From the NCBI RefSeq assembly GCF_000158035.1, contig NZ_EQ973490.1, positions 227,109 through 267,121 of the forward strand: a DNA stretch of 40,013 bases. The letters are read 5' to 3'. How positions within the stretch are numbered: the first letter of the stretch is position 1; every line of letters starts with the position of its first letter. Positions 8,931 to 18,000 of the stretch are shown here, piece after piece. Position numbers and translations under genes: made by a program. Below the pieces are notes generated by a model. It searched no databases. It saw nothing but the letters and a program-made list of their open reading frames with translations, and was not told the origin of the DNA. The stretch comes from Bacteroides cellulosilyticus DSM 14838 (GTDB taxonomy: Bacteria > Bacteroidota > Bacteroidia > Bacteroidales > Bacteroidaceae).

Positions 8931-10379
8931 ATGAGCCCGATATCTGTCATCATTACTATTGCCGCTTATTTCGTGATCTTGTTCACTATATCTTATATAG
9001 CCGGCAGAAAAGCCGACAATGAAGGTTTCTTCGTCGGTAACCGTAAATCGGCCTGGTATGTTGTGGCATTTGCCATGATTGGGTCCAGCATCTCCGGAGT
9101 GACGTATGTATCAGTACCGGGTATGGTGGCTGCCAGTAGTTTCGGTTACCTGCAAATGGTATTGGGATTTGTTGCGGGACAGTTCATCATAGCATTCGTA
9201 TTGACGCCACTGTTCTACCGGATGAACCTGGTATCCATCTATGAATATCTGGAAAATCGTTTTGGTATGTCTTCCTATCGGACAGGCGCATGGTTCTTCT
9301 TCATCTCTAAGATGCTGGGAGCCGCGGTACGTTTGTTCCTCGTATGTCTGACACTTCAACTGCTGGTATTCGAACCGTTTGGATTACCATTTATTTTGAA
9401 TGTGGCCATTACCGTAGCATTAGTATGGCTCTATACGTTCCGGGGTGGAGTAAAATCTCTGATCTGGACAGATTCACTCAAAACATTCTGCCTGGTGGTA
9501 TCCGTAGTTCTCTGTATCAGTTATATTGCTTCCGATCTCAATCTGTCGCTTAGCAGCATGATCAGTACAATAGCCGATAGTGACATGTCACGCATTTTCT
9601 TCTTTGACGATGTAAACAGTAAACAATATTTCTTCAAACAATTCTTTGCCGGGGCATTCACTATGATTGCCATGACAGGGCTGGATCAGGACATGATGCA
9701 ACGTAACCTCAGCTGCAAGAACTTCAAAGATTCACAGAAAAATATGATTACGAGTGTTATATCACAGTTCTTCGTTATTTTGTTGTTCCTGATGTTGGGA
9801 GTATTGCTTTACATCTTCGCTGGTAACCAAGGCATTCAGGTAGAAAAGAGCGATGAACTCTTCCCATTGATAGCCACCGGTAACTACTTTCCTGCAATTG
9901 TAGGTATCTTGTTTATCATTGGACTTATTTCTTCGGCTTATTCCGCTGCCGGCTCAGCACTGACAGCTTTAACAACTTCCTTTACAGTGGATATCCTCGG
10001 GACAAAAGGCAGGACGGAAGAAGAAATCGTAAAGATACGCAAGCGGGTACATATCGGTATGGCTGTAATTATGGGTATCACGATATTCGTATTCAACCTA
10101 TTGAATAACACAAGTGTAATCGATGCCGTATATATACTGGCAAGTTACACATATGGCCCCATTCTCGGATTATTCGCATTCGGTATATTCATGAAACAAC
10201 AGGTTCGCGACAAATATATCCCATTGGTAGCCATCCTCTCCCCTATCCTTTGCTTCATCCTGCAAAAGAATTCGGAAGCCTGGTTCAATGGGTATCAGTT
10301 CAGCTACGAACTGCTGATATTCAACGCTCTGTTCACGTTTATCGGACTCTGCCTGTTGATCAGAAAAGATAAGAACTAA
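8931..10379 (+). CDS. Sodium:solute symporter (SSS family)
   Basis: An inner-membrane transporter of 482 residues with about 13 hydrophobic segments and the SSS fold landmarks. These are an N-terminal helix (ISVIITIAAYFVILFTISY), GRKADNEGFFVGNRKSAWY with the conserved FxxGxR-type loop, SSISGVTYVSVPG, and the later GLISSAYSAAGSALTALTTSF segment that resembles the sodium-site helix. The substrate cannot be read from sequence. Its place between namZ and the amidase suggests uptake of a product of murein digestion, such as a free amino sugar or a peptide, but MurNAc itself has a dedicated candidate, murT, further down. It starts 34 bases after namZ and ends 22 bases before the amidase gene. Confidence 0.88.
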   Translation: MSPISVIITIAAYFVILFTISYIAGRKADNEGFFVGNRKSAWYVVAFAMIGSSISGVTYVSVPGMVAASSFGYLQMVLGFVAGQFIIAFVLTPLFYRMNLVSIYEYLENRFGMSSYRTGAWFFFISKMLGAAVRLFLVCLTLQLLVFEPFGLPFILNVAITVALVWLYTFRGGVKSLIWTDSLKTFCLVVSVVLCISYIASDLNLSLSSMISTIADSDMSRIFFFDDVNSKQYFFKQFFAGAFTMIAMTGLDQDMMQRNLSCKNFKDSQKNMITSVISQFFVILLFLMLGVLLYIFAGNQGIQVEKSDELFPLIATGNYFPAIVGILFIIGLISSAYSAAGSALTALTTSFTVDILGTKGRTEEEIVKIRKRVHIGMAVIMGITIFVFNLLNNTSVIDAVYILASYTYGPILGLFAFGIFMKQQVRDKYIPLVAILSPILCFILQKNSEAWFNGYQFSYELLIFNALFTFIGLCLLIRKDKN

Positions 10380-10401
10380 TAATTAACTTAATACATCATC
10401 C

Positions 10402-13400
10402 ATGAATGTAAGACTTCATTTTTTGTTCACTTTGCTCACCGCCTCCCTGATCCCCCAAACGGGAGGCGCGCAAGAGCTTCCGACGGATGTCCGCCAGGAA
10501 ATCGGTAAGTTTCTGGACGCAACCGCACGGAAAGAGGTTTCCGTAGGGCGCATCCGAATTGACTCTGTCGCCATTGAAGAAAACACGTTGCAATTATTCG
10601 CTAACATGAACTGTGCATATATTCCTTTCCGGGAAGATAATGTGACAGAGATTTATCAAGGTGTGCAGGCACTGCTTCCGGCAGAGTTTTCAAAATACAA
10701 CCTGCAAATCCGCACGAATAAGCGTAGCATTGAAGAATTAATCCCCCAAGCACTACGCAGCAAAAAGGACAAAAAAGCCAAAACATTCAATCCTGCCGGG
10801 ACAAAACCTTTAGTAACGGCCCTTTCTACCCCCTATACCCCTACAAATGGACTAAAGAACCGTCACATTGCTTTGTGGCAGAGTCATGGCTTCTATTATG
10901 AGCCCAAACTGACACGCTGGGAATGGCAACGCGCCCGCATCTTCCAAACGGTGGAGGATTTATATACGCAAAGTTATGTACTGCCTTTCCTGGTTCCCAT
11001 GTTGGAGAATGCAGGAGCTAATGTGCTGATGCCCCGTGAACGGGATAGCCAAATAGCAGAAGTTGTCGTAGACAATGACGGTTGCCTTCACTCGCGCTCC
11101 GTTTATACAGAAAAGATAGGCGATAAGAACTGGATGCAAGGTACCGGTGAAGGTTTCGCCCATCTGCGCGATCAATATATCAATTTTGAGAACCCATTCC
11201 GTGAAGGAACTTTCCGCACTGTCGAGACGGTGAAAGGTAAGAAGGAAAAAGAAAGTACTGCCGAATGGATTCCTGAACTCCCGTCAACCGGACAGTACGC
11301 CGTTTATGTATCCTATAAATCATTGCCAAACAGTACGGATGATGCCCTTTACACCGTTTATCACAAAGGAGGAGTCTCCCAATTCAAAGTGAACCAACAG
11401 ATGGGTGGCGGCACTTGGATTTATCTAGGTACATTTGGTTTTGATGCCGGAAAAAGCAATGCCGGCAAAGTTGTTTTAAGCAATCGTTCTGAGAAAGCCG
11501 GACGTATCGTTACCGCTGATGCCGTAAAAATCGGAGGTGGTATGGGAAATATGGCCCGCCGTATCTCTGATGCAGGTGCCACAGAGAATATTAAAAGTTC
11601 GGATGGCAATGCTGCCATAGTGCATAAAGAAATGCCGAAGATAGATTACCCATATGAGATAAGCGGTTATCCCCGTTTCTGCGAGGCAGCACGCTACTGG
11701 CTTCAATGGGCAGGTATTCCGGACAGTGTTTATTCCGACAGCCAAGGTAAGAATGACTATACGGATGATTACAAATGTCGTGGTATCTGGGTGAATTACC
11801 TTGCCGGTGGTTCTACGGTTAACCCGACAGAACAAGGACTGAATATCCCGGTAGATATGGCTTTCGCCTTCCATTCAGATGCAGGAACTACGCTAAACGA
11901 TTCCATCATCGGAACACTGGGTATCTACTATACCAACGTTTACAATGAAGAATACGCCAACGGAGCATCCCGCTATCTGGCACACGACATGACAGACCTG
12001 ATTCAGTCAAATATCGTACGGGATATCCGCAGCCTATACGAACCGGATTGGACACGTCGCGGTATGTGGAACCAATCCTACTACGAAGCACGTGTGCCCC
12101 GTGTCCCCACTATGTTGCTGGAATTACTTTCTCACCAGAACTTTGCAGACATGCGTTATGGTTTAGATCCACGCTTCCGTTTTACGGTAAGCCGTGCAAT
12201 CTATAAAGGTATGCTGCAATTCATTTGCTCGCAATACCACATGGACTATATCGTTCAGCCGTTGCCTGTCGACAATATGGCATTGAAAATGGTAGGCGAG
12301 AATGAAATAGAACTAACCTGGCAACCCGTAGCCGACCCACTGGAGCCAACGGCAAATGCTGAAAAATATATAGTTTATACCCGTATCGGAGATGGCGATT
12401 TCGATAATGGCGTGTTGGTAGATAAGAATACCTATCGCACCGCCCTCCCTGCCGGCATGGTATGCAGTTATAAAGTAACTGCCGTCAACAAGGGCGGAGA
12501 AAGTTTCCCGTCCGAAATACTCTCAGCAGGACGTGCGTTTAATAGTTATAAGCGATTAGCGATGAGTGATAAGCAGACAAACGCTAATCACTCAGATATC
12601 GTGCTGATAGTAAACGGCTTCGACCGCATCAGTGCTCCGGCAGATTTTGTCGCACCTGTTCCCGGAGATACTTTACTTGCCGGTTTCTTAGATGATCTGG
12701 ACCACGGCGTACCTTATCTGAAAGATATCAGCTACATTGGTAAGATGAAAGAATACCGCCGTTCCATTCCATGGATGGACGACGATGCTTCCGGCTTCGG
12801 CGACAGCTATGGCAATTACGAAGATAAAGTAATCGCCGGAAACACATTCGATTATCCCGCTATTCATGGAGCCGCCATTTTGAAAGCCGGATATTCTTTC
12901 ATATCTTGCAGCGATGAAAGTGTGGAAAATAAAACAATGAACCTGAACGACTATAAGTATGTAGACCTGATATTAGGTAAAGAATGTCAGACCAAAATGG
13001 GACGTGGCGGTGTGAAGCCGTTAGAGTTCAAAACATTCAGCCAACCCATGCAGGAAGCTATCACCGCATATTGCGGACAAGGCGGAAACATCTTCGTCTC
13101 GGGTGCTTATGTAGGAACCGACCTTTGGGACAATCGCCTTGCCCCGGCTCAGGAATCCGATAAGAAATTTGCAACAGAAGTCCTGAAATATAAATGGCGC
13201 GTGGGGCAGGCAGCTACAGAGGGTAAGGTGAAATGTGTAGCTTCACCGTTCCCCGCCCTTTCAGGCAACTATACATACCATAATGAACTGAATGCAGACA
13301 GCTATGTGGTAGAATCACCGGATGCCATCGAACCGGCAACAAAAGATGCATACACCGTAATGCGCTATTCGGAAAACAATCTGAGTGCCGGAGTAGTTTA

Positions 13401-13530
13401 CAAAGGCGCCTACAAGACCTGCATACTGGGCTTCCCGTTCGAAGCATTGCGCACCGCCTCTGAAAGAGAAGCGTTGATGAATGCCATCCTTACATTCTTC
13501 AATGAAAAAACAGATTCACTCAAGCAATAA
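10402..13530 (+). CDS. Large secreted N-acetylmuramoyl-L-alanine amidase with golvesin-like and fibronectin-like domains
   Basis: A signal peptide (to about residue 23) leads into an Amidase_3-like zinc hydrolase domain. The likely metal ligands are His162 (WQSHG), Glu174 (WEWQRAR) and His491 (FHSDAG), with Glu574 (MLLELLSHQN) as the catalytic acid/base. The domain is interrupted between its second and third ligands by a beta-rich insertion at about 255-375 that ends TADAVKIGGG, the typical close of a golvesin C-terminal-like (Xly-type) module. A fibronectin-III-like segment follows at about 625-712, then a C-terminal domain of about 300 residues that I do not recognise. The predicted role is to cut the bond between MurNAc and L-Ala in the periplasm and so denude glycans for NamZ. 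A short repeat has inserted in frame at residues 714-731. Such proteins are sometimes labelled xanthan lyase because of the golvesin-like module. Confidence 0.82.
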   Translation: MNVRLHFLFTLLTASLIPQTGGAQELPTDVRQEIGKFLDATARKEVSVGRIRIDSVAIEENTLQLFANMNCAYIPFREDNVTEIYQGVQALLPAEFSKYNLQIRTNKRSIEELIPQALRSKKDKKAKTFNPAGTKPLVTALSTPYTPTNGLKNRHIALWQSHGFYYEPKLTRWEWQRARIFQTVEDLYTQSYVLPFLVPMLENAGANVLMPRERDSQIAEVVVDNDGCLHSRSVYTEKIGDKNWMQGTGEGFAHLRDQYINFENPFREGTFRTVETVKGKKEKESTAEWIPELPSTGQYAVYVSYKSLPNSTDDALYTVYHKGGVSQFKVNQQMGGGTWIYLGTFGFDAGKSNAGKVVLSNRSEKAGRIVTADAVKIGGGMGNMARRISDAGATENIKSSDGNAAIVHKEMPKIDYPYEISGYPRFCEAARYWLQWAGIPDSVYSDSQGKNDYTDDYKCRGIWVNYLAGGSTVNPTEQGLNIPVDMAFAFHSDAGTTLNDSIIGTLGIYYTNVYNEEYANGASRYLAHDMTDLIQSNIVRDIRSLYEPDWTRRGMWNQSYYEARVPRVPTMLLELLSHQNFADMRYGLDPRFRFTVSRAIYKGMLQFICSQYHMDYIVQPLPVDNMALKMVGENEIELTWQPVADPLEPTANAEKYIVYTRIGDGDFDNGVLVDKNTYRTALPAGMVCSYKVTAVNKGGESFPSEILSAGRAFNSYKRLAMSDKQTNANHSDIVLIVNGFDRISAPADFVAPVPGDTLLAGFLDDLDHGVPYLKDISYIGKMKEYRRSIPWMDDDASGFGDSYGNYEDKVIAGNTFDYPAIHGAAILKAGYSFISCSDESVENKTMNLNDYKYVDLILGKECQTKMGRGGVKPLEFKTFSQPMQEAITAYCGQGGNIFVSGAYVGTDLWDNRLAPAQESDKKFATEVLKYKWRVGQAATEGKVKCVASPFPALSGNYTYHNELNADSYVVESPDAIEPATKDAYTVMRYSENNLSAGVVYKGAYKTCILGFPFEALRTASEREALMNAILTFFNEKTDSLKQ
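12541..12595 (+). repeat. GTGATAAG-type repeat inserted in frame in the amidase gene
   Basis: Within the amidase reading frame lies a segment built from GATTAGCG, GAGTGATAAGC and a closing CGCTAATCACTC. GATTAGCG (12554-12561) and CGCTAATC (12582-12589) are perfect inverted repeats. The same GTGATAAG/GTGATTAG words make up the non-coding gaps at 21483, 36509 and 37410. The segment adds about 18 residues (NSYKRLAMSDKQ and following) between the fibronectin-like and C-terminal domains without breaking the frame. Confidence 0.6.
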
Positions 13531-13553
13531 TATACTAAAATCAATCATCATTT

Positions 13554-15413
13554 ATGAAGCGAAGACTTTTAATAACGTTCCTGTTGGGGTGCCTGCTACC
13601 GTTCGCGGTGCAGGCACAACATGGCACATTCCGTTTTGCGCAAATAACGGACATCCATTTCAGCCCCAACAACCCCAACCCGACAGAAGACTTACTACGT
13701 TCCGTCGCGCAAATAAATGCGATAGACAGTATCGACTTTGTTTTGGTTACGGGCGACATCACCGAAGAGGGCGACCGTACCACTATGCTGAAAGTCAAAG
13801 AGACATTGGATTTACTGAAAGCGAAGTATTACGTGATCCTCGGTAACCATGAAACCAAATGGAGCGACTCCGGTTGTACTGCCTTCGGTGAGATTTTCGG
13901 CGGCGAACGCTTTGAATTCGAGCATAAAGGCATTCTGTTTCTGGGTTTCAACTCCGGACCGTTGATGCGTATGGCTTACGGACATGTCGTTCCGCAGGAC
14001 ATCCGTTGGATGACGGAAGAAATGGATAAGTTTGGAAAAGATAAACCGGTTATACTCGTCACACACTATCCGTTACTGGATGGAGATGTCGATAACTGGT
14101 ATGAAGTAACAGATGCAGTGCGCCCCTATAACATTCGTTTGTTCATCGGCGGGCACTATCATCGTAACCGGGATTTGCGTTATGATGGCATTCCGGGTAT
14201 TTTGATGCGCAGCAACCTGCGTGATAAAGATGGAAAACCGGGATATGGCATCTATGATATAACGAAAGATTCGATCCTCGTCTACACGCAACGCATCGGC
14301 GAACCGAAAAAGCAATGGGCTGCTTTCTCGCTGACTCAGCCCTATTATGATCGTAATGGAAAAGCAGAGAAATACCCCGACTTTTCAGTCAACACAGAAT
14401 ACCCGAATGTGAAAGAACAGTGGGTAGTGCAAACCGGTGCAGGTATCTATTGTTCGCCTGCAATAGAAAAAGACAAAGTGTTCGTCGGAGACGATATGGG
14501 GTACCTGACTTGCTATGCCTTGAAGAATGGAAAGAAACTGTGGAATTTCCAGTCCGGTAAGCGCATTGTAGGCACTCCGGCTGCGGCAGATGGTATAGTC
14601 GTATTCGGTTCTGCCGACCGTAACATCTACGGTCTGAACAGTAAAGACGGAAAACTGCTGTGGACTGTAAAAGCAAAAGCCCCGGTACTGGGTGCGGTAA
14701 CCATTGAAAATGGAATTGCCTACATCGGTGCCAGCAATTCTACTTTCCGTGCTATTGATATCCTTACAGGTAAAGTGCTCTGGGCATATACCGGTGTGAA
14801 AGGATACATTGAAACCAAACCATTGGTAACAGCCGACAAGGTGATCTTCGGTGCCTGGGACAATACCCTCTATGCATTGAATAAGGCAGACGGCAAGGAA
14901 TTATGGAAGTGGACAGGCGGTTTAACGCGCATGCACTTCTCACCCGCAGCCGTATGGCCGGTAGCCGCAGAAGGCAAAGTATTTATCACCGACCCACAAC
15001 GTGCCATGACGGCTATCAATATAGAAAACGGAGAAACAGTGTGGCGCACTTTCCAGTCTATGGTACGTGAAACGATTGGCCTGTCGGAAGATGGAACGCG
15101 TGTATTCAGCAAGACCATGAACGACAGTATTGTCTGCTATGCCACACAAGGAGATCAACCCCGTGAATTATGGGCAAGCAACGTCGGTTTCGGATACGAA
15201 CATGCACCCTCCATGCAAGTGGAAAAAGGAGGCGTAATGTTCGGCAGTACCAAGGAAGGACTGATCTTTGCTTTGGAAGCCCAAACCGGTAAAGTCTTGT
15301 GGAAACATAAGATAGGTAACTCACTGATCAGTACCGTAGTGCCGCTGAACGGACGACAGGTATTGTTCACTGCCACCAGTGGCGAAGTGGGACTGCTACG
15401 AGTTAAGAATTAA
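13554..15413 (+). CDS. Secreted calcineurin-like metallophosphatase fused to a PQQ-type beta-propeller
   Basis: A signal peptide (ending AVQAQ) precedes a metallophosphoesterase domain at about 25-250. All its metal-binding blocks are present: ITDIHF, VTGDITEEGD, LGNHETKW, VTHYPLLDGD and GGHYHRNRD. Residues about 285-615 form a PQQ/WD40-like beta-propeller with repeated blades of the type IYCSPAIEKDKVFVGDD and GKKLWNFQ. The enzyme should hydrolyse a phosphate ester or phosphodiester in the periplasm or at the cell surface, with the propeller as a binding platform. The substrate is unknown. A phosphorylated or nucleotide-linked wall fragment would fit the neighbourhood, but this is inference. 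It begins 23 bases after the amidase gene and ends 32 bases before the glycosyltransferase gene, so it is probably in the same transcript. Confidence 0.85.
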   Translation: MKRRLLITFLLGCLLPFAVQAQHGTFRFAQITDIHFSPNNPNPTEDLLRSVAQINAIDSIDFVLVTGDITEEGDRTTMLKVKETLDLLKAKYYVILGNHETKWSDSGCTAFGEIFGGERFEFEHKGILFLGFNSGPLMRMAYGHVVPQDIRWMTEEMDKFGKDKPVILVTHYPLLDGDVDNWYEVTDAVRPYNIRLFIGGHYHRNRDLRYDGIPGILMRSNLRDKDGKPGYGIYDITKDSILVYTQRIGEPKKQWAAFSLTQPYYDRNGKAEKYPDFSVNTEYPNVKEQWVVQTGAGIYCSPAIEKDKVFVGDDMGYLTCYALKNGKKLWNFQSGKRIVGTPAAADGIVVFGSADRNIYGLNSKDGKLLWTVKAKAPVLGAVTIENGIAYIGASNSTFRAIDILTGKVLWAYTGVKGYIETKPLVTADKVIFGAWDNTLYALNKADGKELWKWTGGLTRMHFSPAAVWPVAAEGKVFITDPQRAMTAINIENGETVWRTFQSMVRETIGLSEDGTRVFSKTMNDSIVCYATQGDQPRELWASNVGFGYEHAPSMQVEKGGVMFGSTKEGLIFALEAQTGKVLWKHKIGNSLISTVVPLNGRQVLFTATSGEVGLLRVKN

Positions 15414-15445
15414 AGAATTAATAATTAAAAGCAATATAGGACATT

Positions 15446-16909
15446 ATGAATAAAATCAATTGCTTCGTTCCTTTTTCAGGAGCTGCACAAGCGGAAAAGA
15501 CAGTAAAAGGCCTGCAAGAAACCGGCTTAGTGAATAACATTTATCTGCTCGCCCTACCGGACGTTACAGAAAACCTGCCCGGATGTAGTACCCTGCACAT
15601 GCAATCCATCCAGTCCAGTGCGGCCATAAGAGACATAGCCGGACATAGCGATGCAGAATATACGCTGATCTATACAAAATATACGACGCTCGAACTGGGT
15701 TTATTCGCCCTGGAGCGTATGATACACATTGCTGAAGACAGCGGTGCAGGCATGGTATATGCTGACCGCTACCAGGTAAAGGAAGGCAAGCAAACCAATG
15801 CCCCGGTGATCGATTATCAATTCGGCTCATTGCGCGATGATTTCGACTTCGGTTCCGTGCTGTTATTCCGTACAGATGCATTCAAGGAGGCTGCTGCCCG
15901 CATGAATGAAGACGAATATAAATTTGCCGGGCTTTATGACCTTCGCCTGAAAGTAAGCCAGAACGAAAGTCTGGTACACATCAATGAGTATCTATACAGC
16001 GAAATCGAAGACGATACCCGCAAGAGTGGTGAGAAGATATTCGATTACGTGGATCCCAGAAACCGTGACCGCCAGATTGAAATGGAACAGGCTTGTACCG
16101 AGCATCTGAAAGAAATCGGTGGCTATTTGGCACCAGAATTCAAACAAATAGAATTTTCAGCAGGCAACTTCGAATATGAAGCTTCGGTTATCATCCCCGT
16201 ACGCAACCGTATCCGCACCATCCGTGATGCTATTCATTCGGTATTGAAGCAGAAGACCGACTTTAAGTTCAACCTGATTATCATCGACAACCACTCTACG
16301 GATGGGACCACAGAAGCTATTGACGAATTCAAGAACGACGAACACCTCATCCATATCATCCCCGAACGCAATGACCTGGGTATTGGCGGTTGCTGGAACA
16401 TGGGTGTGCATCATCCCAAGTGTGGTAAGTTCGCTGTACAATTGGACAGTGACGACGTGTACAGCGATGAAAATACACTGACCACTATGGTTCGTGCTTT
16501 CTATGAACAGAATTGCGCCATGGTGGTAGGTACTTATATGATGACGGACTTCAATATGAATATGATTGCTCCGGGTATTATCGACCATAAAGAATGGACA
16601 CCCGAAAACGGACGCAACAATGCACTCCGCATCAATGGTCTGGGGGCTCCTCGTGCTTTCTATACACCGGTGCTGCGTGAAGTGAAAGTTCCGAATACCA
16701 GCTATGGTGAAGACTATGCACTGGGATTAAACTTCTCCCGCCAATACCAGATCGGCCGTGTGTATGACGTAGTTTACTTGTGCCGCCGATGGGATGACAA
16801 CTCGGATGCTTCACTAGATATCGTGAAAATGAATGGCCATAATCTGTATAAAGACCGCATCCGTACCTGGGAACTCCAGGCACGCGTGGCGAAGAATAAG
16901 AGAAGATAA
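15446..16909 (+). CDS. GT2-type glycosyltransferase with an extra N-terminal GT-A-like half
   Basis: The C-terminal half (about residues 245-480) is a clear family 2 GT-A domain. It shows ASVIIPVRNRIRTIRDAI at the start, LIIIDNHSTDGT, the metal-binding QLDSDD and a late GEDYALG corresponding to the ED catalytic motif. The N-terminal 230 residues look like a second, degenerate GT-A-like half (TLIYTKYTTLELG, GMVYADRYQV, GLYDLRLKV), so the protein may be a tandem enzyme. There is no signal peptide or membrane helix, so it should act in the cytoplasm. The donor and acceptor are unknown. The next gene encodes a nucleotidyltransferase-like protein, which could make or recycle a sugar nucleotide for it. 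A glycosyltransferase inside a murein-degradation block is unexpected. Confidence 0.82.
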   Translation: MNKINCFVPFSGAAQAEKTVKGLQETGLVNNIYLLALPDVTENLPGCSTLHMQSIQSSAAIRDIAGHSDAEYTLIYTKYTTLELGLFALERMIHIAEDSGAGMVYADRYQVKEGKQTNAPVIDYQFGSLRDDFDFGSVLLFRTDAFKEAAARMNEDEYKFAGLYDLRLKVSQNESLVHINEYLYSEIEDDTRKSGEKIFDYVDPRNRDRQIEMEQACTEHLKEIGGYLAPEFKQIEFSAGNFEYEASVIIPVRNRIRTIRDAIHSVLKQKTDFKFNLIIIDNHSTDGTTEAIDEFKNDEHLIHIIPERNDLGIGGCWNMGVHHPKCGKFAVQLDSDDVYSDENTLTTMVRAFYEQNCAMVVGTYMMTDFNMNMIAPGIIDHKEWTPENGRNNALRINGLGAPRAFYTPVLREVKVPNTSYGEDYALGLNFSRQYQIGRVYDVVYLCRRWDDNSDASLDIVKMNGHNLYKDRIRTWELQARVAKNKRR

Positions 16910-16927
16910 AACACTCCATGCGTTTTC

Positions 16928-17015
16928 CGCACTTGTACCACATAAGTGTTTCTCAGATGAAATGCTTGTGTGCTACAAATGTAACGCAAGTGTCCCTCAC
17001 ATGAAACGCAAGTGT
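16928..17015 (+). repeat. 22-bp degenerate tandem repeat, four units
   Basis: Four consecutive 22-base units each end in GTGT, at 16949, 16971, 16993 and 17015. The last two end in ACGCAAGTGT and the second in ATGCTTGTGT, and the units share a central ATGAAA/ATGTAA. The array fills most of the gap between the glycosyltransferase and DUF4922 genes. Units are directly joined with no distinct spacers, so this is not a CRISPR array. Confidence 0.6.
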
Positions 17016-17055
17016 TATGCAACACACTAATAAGTAACCAGTTACAGCATTCAAT

Positions 17056-17988
17056 ATGAACCAAACCATAAACAATCTGCTTACCGAGCAACTTGCCTCC
17101 TGGGAAACGGCTCGTAACAACTACGCCGCCCTTTCGGGTGTGCAGGTGAAGGAACTCGATGTAAACGGTATTCCGTATAAGGTACAGTTCAATCCTGCAC
17201 GTATCGTTTCTTCGGGAGCTAAAGTAGATGCCCAGTCCATCAAGGAACGCAAATGTTTTCTCTGCCCGGCCAATTTACCGCCGGTGCAGAAAGGAATTCC
17301 GTTCGAAGGACATTATAATATCCTGGTCAATCCGTTCCCTATCTTTCCCCGCCACCTGACGATACCGGAAGTAGCACACGTGAACCAGCGCATAGCCGTC
17401 CGTTTCAAGGATATGCTGGCATTGGCACAGGCGTTGACGGATTACACAATATTCTATAATGGTCCCAAATGCGGTGCATCCGCCCCCGACCATGCTCACT
17501 TCCAGGCAGGCAACAAAGGTTTCATGCCTATTGAAAAGGACTGGCACGGACAGGTAGCAGGCAAAGTGGCAGATTACGGTGAAGCCACCCTCTGGTACTT
17601 GAATGACGCTCCCCGTGCAACATTGGTCATCGAAGCAGCCAATAAGAAACACGCTGCCGCCCTGTTCGATATCATTTACCACTCACTGGACATCAAACCG
17701 GGAGATGACGAACCAATGATGAATGTATTGGCATGGTACGAAGATGAGAAATGGATCGTATGCGTATTTCCACGTGAGAAGCACCGTCCAGCTTGCTATA
17801 CAGCCGAAGGAGATGCCAATTTATTGAGCAGTCCGGCATCCGTAGATCTCGGTGGAGTGTTTATTACACCGGTCGAAAAAGACTTTCTCAAGATCACAGC
17901 CGAAGATATAGCCCAGATCCTGAGTGAGGTATCACTTTCTGCCGAAGACTTCCATCGGGTGCGTCAGAGTATTAAAGAGAAGATATAG
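17056..17988 (+). CDS. DUF4922 protein, HIT/GalT-superfamily nucleotidyltransferase or phosphorylase
   Basis: This 310-residue cytoplasmic protein carries the hallmark of the GalT/Ap4A-phosphorylase branch of the histidine triad superfamily. The motif is HAHFQ at residues 146-150, where the second histidine (148) would form the nucleotidyl-enzyme intermediate. A CxxC pair (KCFLC) lies upstream, like the zinc site of GalT, followed by the NILVNPFPIFPRHLTIPE segment. The chemistry should be transfer of a nucleotide monophosphate to or from a sugar phosphate or phosphate. The substrate is unknown to me. Its position directly between a glycosyltransferase and a SpoIID-type gene, all without signal peptides, suggests a shared cytoplasmic task on imported wall sugars. 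It has no frameshift or truncation. Confidence 0.75.
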   Translation: MNQTINNLLTEQLASWETARNNYAALSGVQVKELDVNGIPYKVQFNPARIVSSGAKVDAQSIKERKCFLCPANLPPVQKGIPFEGHYNILVNPFPIFPRHLTIPEVAHVNQRIAVRFKDMLALAQALTDYTIFYNGPKCGASAPDHAHFQAGNKGFMPIEKDWHGQVAGKVADYGEATLWYLNDAPRATLVIEAANKKHAAALFDIIYHSLDIKPGDDEPMMNVLAWYEDEKWIVCVFPREKHRPACYTAEGDANLLSSPASVDLGGVFITPVEKDFLKITAEDIAQILSEVSLSAEDFHRVRQSIKEKI

Positions 17989-18000
17989 TTAATGATACTA

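Noticed and set aside
10402..13530. Xanthan lyase
   Set aside because: Only the golvesin/Xly-like module supports that name; the catalytic motifs are those of a zinc amidase.
16928..17015. CRISPR-like regular repeat
   Set aside because: Units of 22 bases follow each other directly, are degenerate, and have no unique spacers; no cas genes are nearby.
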